From: Planctomycetota bacterium
GTDB taxonomy: Bacteria; Planctomycetota; PUPC01; JABMSA01
Length of the DNA stretch: 9,397 nucleotides
Reading direction: 5' to 3'
Assembly: GCA_013202185.1 (NCBI GenBank)
Contig: JABMSA010000550.1
Coordinates: 1-9,397, forward strand
Below the pieces are notes generated by a model that was not told where the DNA came from, made no database searches, and saw only the letters and a list, made by a program, of their open reading frames with translations. This document shows, in pieces, positions 6,137 to 9,397 of the stretch. The position numbers were made by a program, and so were the translations under genes. The stretch's first letter is position 1. Every line of letters begins with the position of its first letter.

Positions 6137-8271
6137 GCGAATCGCCCCGTCAGGAATGTCTCGAGCAGCACAAGCCCGATCACCAGCACCACGATGAGCT
6201 GCCAGAACTCGCGGAGTTGCTTCGACTCCTTGAACGCCTGCGCGTGCAGGTCTGCCCAGTTTTGTGCGAAGACTGCGCCGAGCTTTTCTTCGATCCATAT
6301 TGTCTCGCGCGGGTCGAGCGCGGCCAGGTTCGACTCTCCCGTTGGCGAGCGCACAACGTAATACGTGCTGCGGCCCGCCTCCGGCTCCTCGATGCGATAC
6401 ACGCCAGGCCGGTCGGTGCCGGAGAACGTCGCCACGAGCCGATCCCCTTTCTCTTCGGCCACGACACCGTGCATCTCGTCTTCCGGATCGTAAACCTCCA
6501 GGAACTTGTCCTTTGAATCCAGCGGGAGCAGCCGCGAGATCGGCGAGCCGAGCGGTACGTTGCGAAGCGGATGCACCGAGCCAGCGAGATAGTAGGCCAT
6601 GTAGTGGATCAGCGGCACGAAGAACGACCGCTTCTGGAGGTTCGTCCACGAGCCGTCTATGGGCACGGCGCACACGATGGCCCGCCCCTGTCCGAACGCC
6701 TTTTCCACAAGCAGCGGATCGCCATTGGCCAGGCGTGCGAGCACCCGCGAGTGTTCGTCCGCCGGATCCGGCGCGAGCTTGAAATGCCTGAGCGCCTCGA
6801 TCAGTGTGAAGTCGCCGTGTTTCGGATCGCGAAAGGCCGCGAGCGCCGGATGCGTGAACGCCTGCGCCATCCCTCGGACCGGCTGCTCTGTGCCCTGCGC
6901 AAGCTCCAGCGTGGCCGGCAGGGGGCCGTCGGTGTCGCGATACAACAGCGAGTTGTACGACTTGACGTCGGTGTGCTCGCCGGGGAAGACGAGCAGCCCG
7001 CCGCCGGCGTCGACGAATGCCTCGATCTCCGATACTTGCCGGTGCGTCAGCTTCGGTACATCGTGCAGAATCACAAGATGGTGCTTGGAAGTGCTGAGGT
7101 CCGGCATTTCGTCGGCCCGGACCACCTCGGGAGCGAGGAGTGTCTTGAGCTCGGGATGGTCCTTGTCGCGAGGGCAAAGGGCCAGTTCGAGCGGTCCGGG
7201 CCGGGTGAGCGCCGTGCGATCCGGCGAGCCGTCGGCCAGCAGCACCGGTATGGCGTCGTACACGTCCACGCTCGTTGTCATCTCGTCGTCGGCCGGGAGT
7301 GCGTCGGTATCGATCCTCACGCGCACGAGATGCGAGCCGGCCTCCGAGAACTTGTGATGGAAGGAAACGGAAGCCGCCTCGCCTGCCGGCACGTCCGCCT
7401 GTATCACCTGCTCAACCGTGCCCTCGAGCGAGAAGCTCACATTCAACTTCTCGCGATCTTCCTTGCCGAAGTTGCTCACGCGCACGTCGAAGCGCGTTTC
7501 CTGGTAGATGCCGACCGAGTCGTGCGCGGGCGTGAGAGAGGTTACGGCGGCGTTCTCCCTGTGCTGTGCGCCTACCGGCAGCACGTAGACCGCTGGCTTG
7601 CGCCGGGCGCGCTGCAGCCTGGCGAGCGCCGCAAACCAATGCCCGTCGGACTCCGCATGCCACCCGAACGACTGCTTGTCGGTTACGACATATATCTGGC
7701 GGATGGGGTTGTGCGACTTGTCGAGCTGCGCCTGGGCCTCTTCGAACGCGAGGGCGAAGTTCGCATCGCTTCCGCCGGGCTCGATGTCCTTGAGCACGGA
7801 GATGATACGATCATGGTCGACGATTGGCTCGGGCACGAGCGGCAGAGGTTCCGCCCCCGCCACCACCACGTTCAGGCTGTCGCCCTTCTCCAGTGCGCCG
7901 ATGATGTTCGCCACGTTCTCCTTGGCGCGGGCGAATGTCGAGATGCGGTGCTCGTCGTATCGCATGCTAAGGGAACCGTCGAGGACGACAACAACGTTGC
8001 GCTTGGGCCGCGCCGCCGGCAGGCCGGGCACGACGCCGGGAAGGAACGGCCGGGCCATCGCGTACACGATGAATGCAACGATGAGCGTACGCAGCAGGAG
8101 GATGAGAAGCTGCTCGAGCCGCAGCCTTCGCGAGCTTTTGGCCACCGACTCCTCGAGGAACTGCATCGCCCCCCAGTGCAGCGTGCGATACCGCCTGCGG
8201 TTGAGCAGGTGTATCACGATCGGTGCGCCCGCGAGGCCGAGCCACAAGAGGAGTGCAGGATTAAGGAGCAT
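6115..8271 (-). CDS. BatA-like membrane protein with VWA and amidotransferase-like domains
   Basis: 718-residue membrane protein. The N-terminus is the double-anchor BatA/aerotolerance type: a segment at 5-24, then the RRRYRTLHWGAMQFL block, then a second segment at about 55-74. A VWA domain (about 92-235) follows, with MIDAS DGSLS at 98-102, Ser168 where Thr is usual, and Asp198. Residues about 245-340 look like a beta-sandwich. About 395-445 resemble a class I glutamine amidotransferase fold (VILHDV...GGGLLVFPGE) without an evident catalytic Cys. A last membrane segment lies at about 689-708, ending in a basic tail. The ATG at 8271 is chosen over one 34 codons upstream because it follows the DUF58 stop by 2 bases, has GGGGAG at 8281-8286, and gives the standard MLLNP start. 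Last gene of the operon. Probable role: envelope-anchored partner of the MoxR ATPase; client unknown. Confidence 0.9.
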   Translation of the reverse strand: MLLNPALLLWLGLAGAPIVIHLLNRRRYRTLHWGAMQFLEESVAKSSRRLRLEQLLILLLRTLIVAFIVYAMARPFLPGVVPGLPAARPKRNVVVVLDGSLSMRYDEHRISTFARAKENVANIIGALEKGDSLNVVVAGAEPLPLVPEPIVDHDRIISVLKDIEPGGSDANFALAFEEAQAQLDKSHNPIRQIYVVTDKQSFGWHAESDGHWFAALARLQRARRKPAVYVLPVGAQHRENAAVTSLTPAHDSVGIYQETRFDVRVSNFGKEDREKLNVSFSLEGTVEQVIQADVPAGEAASVSFHHKFSEAGSHLVRVRIDTDALPADDEMTTSVDVYDAIPVLLADGSPDRTALTRPGPLELALCPRDKDHPELKTLLAPEVVRADEMPDLSTSKHHLVILHDVPKLTHRQVSEIEAFVDAGGGLLVFPGEHTDVKSYNSLLYRDTDGPLPATLELAQGTEQPVRGMAQAFTHPALAAFRDPKHGDFTLIEALRHFKLAPDPADEHSRVLARLANGDPLLVEKAFGQGRAIVCAVPIDGSWTNLQKRSFFVPLIHYMAYYLAGSVHPLRNVPLGSPISRLLPLDSKDKFLEVYDPEDEMHGVVAEEKGDRLVATFSGTDRPGVYRIEEPEAGRSTYYVVRSPTGESNLAALDPRETIWIEEKLGAVFAQNWADLHAQAFKESKQLREFWQLIVVLVIGLVLLETFLTGRFAKRLQRG

Positions 8272-8273
8272 GC

Positions 8274-9170
8274 CTACAAACTCCCCGTGCGCCTGGCGAG
8301 GTACGTGGCGAGGGCGACGTCGAACGGGATGGCGGTGTCGAGCTGCTGGTAGTCGATCCGTCGCTGCCGGCAATGGCGGCGCACCTCCGTTGTGAATTCT
8401 TCGAAGGCGCGCAGATACGCGGGCCGGATGCGCTGAGGCTCGGTGAGCAAGCGGTGGGCATCGTCCTCGAGGCTGTTGAACATCGTCCAGTTGCGGAACG
8501 GAAAGTTCAGCTCGTCGGGATCGAGCACCTGGAAAATCATCACCTCGTGCTTCTTGTGGCGAAAGTGCGACAGGCCCGAGACGATGTCCTTGAGGTTGTC
8601 GAAGAGATCGGAGATTATGATTATCAGCCCGCGGCGTTTGATCCGCTCGGCGAGGTCGTGGAAGATATTGCTGAGGCTTGTTTCCTTGCCGATGCGTGCT
8701 TCGTCGATCTGGCGCGTTATCGCCTTGAGGTGCGACGCTACCGAACGCGGCGGCACGTAGCTGCGCACCGCGTTGTCAAAGGTTACAAGGCCGGCCGAAT
8801 CCTGCTGCTTGAGCATGAGATACGACAGCGCGGCGGCCAGGCACTTGCCGTAGAAAAGCTTGTTCACCGGGCCCGAGCCGTACCCCATCGAGGCGGAGCA
8901 GTCGAGCAGGATGTAGCCGCGAAGGTTCGTTTCCTCTTCGTATTGCTTGATGTAGTAGCGGTCGGAGCGGGCGTATGCTTTCCAGTTGATGTGGCTGATT
9001 TCATCGCCGGGCACGTACTGCCGGTGCTCGGCGAATTCGACGCTGAAACCGCGGTGCGGGCTCTTGTGCATGCCGGTGATGAAGCCCTCGACCACCAGCC
9101 GCGCTACGATCTCCATGCGCGCCAGCTTCTGCAATGACTCCGGCTTGAGGTAATCGGCAACTTCCGGCAT
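8274..9170 (-). CDS. DUF58 family protein with VWA-type metal site
   Basis: 298-residue cytoplasmic protein of the DUF58 family, found next to MoxR ATPases throughout bacteria. The family signature is complete: HKSPHRGFSVEFAEHRQY at 35-52, then PGDEISHINWKAYARSD (54-70) and KQYEEE (75-80). The VWA-like half has a full MIDAS set: DCSAS at 90-94, Thr164 in GKETS, and Asp188 in IISDLFD. No membrane segment is visible; many DUF58 proteins have two at the N-terminus, so this is the short soluble form. GGAGG at 9179-9183, 8 bases upstream, supports the ATG at 9170. The gene starts 17 bases after the MoxR stop and ends 2 bases before the BatA-like start, so the three are almost certainly one transcript. 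Known role is general only: adaptor or partner of the ATPase. Confidence 0.95.
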   Translation of the reverse strand: MPEVADYLKPESLQKLARMEIVARLVVEGFITGMHKSPHRGFSVEFAEHRQYVPGDEISHINWKAYARSDRYYIKQYEEETNLRGYILLDCSASMGYGSGPVNKLFYGKCLAAALSYLMLKQQDSAGLVTFDNAVRSYVPPRSVASHLKAITRQIDEARIGKETSLSNIFHDLAERIKRRGLIIIISDLFDNLKDIVSGLSHFRHKKHEVMIFQVLDPDELNFPFRNWTMFNSLEDDAHRLLTEPQRIRPAYLRAFEEFTTEVRRHCRQRRIDYQQLDTAIPFDVALATYLARRTGSL

Positions 9171-9187
9171 TGGCGCTGCCTCCGCTG

Positions 9188-9397
9188 TCAGGTGGCCCTG
9201 GCCGAACGAGTGGGCGTTTCTTCCAGCAGGCGTGCGATGATGCTGTCCGACGTCACGCCTTCCGACTCGGCGTTGAAGTTGGTGAGCACGCGATGCCTGA
9301 GCACCGGCAGTGCCACTGCGGTTACGTCTTCGGTTGTGGCATAGTAGCGGCCGTTGAGGATCGCCCGCGCCTTGGCGCCGAGGATGAGGTACTGCGA
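9188..9397 (-). CDS. MoxR-type AAA+ ATPase, C-terminal part only
   Basis: Partial gene whose start lies beyond the right edge. The last 69 residues are visible, ending at a TGA at 9190-9188. They match the helical lid domain of MoxR ATPases: QYLILGAKARAILNGR, an arginine-rich stretch near the sensor 2 region, then the TEDV...LPVLRHRVLTNFNAE block and a final helix (SIIARLLEE). The Walker motifs would be outside the window, so activity cannot be judged. MoxR ATPases use ATP to remodel or activate partner proteins, often with VWA-domain proteins encoded next door, exactly as here. Identification rests on the C-terminal sequence plus the DUF58 neighbour. Confidence 0.88.
   Translation of the reverse strand, partial: SQYLILGAKARAILNGRYYATTEDVTAVALPVLRHRVLTNFNAESEGVTSDSIIARLLEETPTRSARAT

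Noticed and set aside
6571..8352. Long plus-strand open frame of 593 codons
   Set aside because: It is the mirror of the BatA-like gene, whose membrane anchors and VWA motif are clear. Its own product is a run of His, Arg and Val without motifs.
8373..9137. Plus-strand open frame of 254 codons
   Set aside because: It is a shadow of the DUF58 gene; no family features or ribosome site were seen.

Overview
The window is GC-rich bacterial chromosome with no mobile element, phage gene, CRISPR array, tRNA or rRNA that I can see. It carries seven genes: four on the plus strand, then three on the minus strand that converge on them and run off the right edge. The membrane-anchored Ser/Thr kinase with a DLG instead of a DFG motif, and the MoxR / DUF58 / BatA-like trio, are typical of Planctomycetota and neighbouring lineages. 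This taxonomic guess is weak, because no marker gene is present.

Left part, plus strand. Positions 1-106 are non-coding and dense in inverted repeats (4-22, 25-40 and 78-97). The last lies between the boxes of a possible promoter for the kinase gene (149-2449). This kinase has an N-terminal helical module, a complete catalytic domain, one membrane segment and a long extracytoplasmic helical tail. A good extended -10 promoter follows (2468-2496) and then argG (2555-3769), argininosuccinate synthase.

Middle part, plus strand. Forty-nine bases after argG is a 570-residue protein of no family I can name (3819-5531). It is an internal tandem duplication of a kinase-like domain. Copy 1 keeps Lys and Asp residues at the places expected for catalysis. 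In copy 2 the four corresponding residues read Arg, Asn, Arg, Asn. This is the most interesting item in the window. It is followed by a small protein (5589-6104) with a zinc ribbon and about fifteen hydrophobic five-residue repeats, each with a glycine in register.

Right part, minus strand. Read in the direction of transcription, this is the C-terminus of a MoxR-type AAA+ ATPase (9397-9188), a DUF58 protein with a complete MIDAS metal site (9170-8274), and a BatA-like membrane protein with a VWA domain (8271-6115). Gaps of 17 and 2 bases indicate one operon. MoxR ATPases with VWA partners are generally thought to act as chaperone or remodelling systems for envelope or metal-dependent proteins. 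The operon ends 10 bases from the zinc ribbon gene, tail to tail.

How the plus-strand genes work together is not clear. Two kinase-type proteins flank argG, and argG may share a transcript with the tandem kinase-like gene, but no functional link can be shown from sequence alone.
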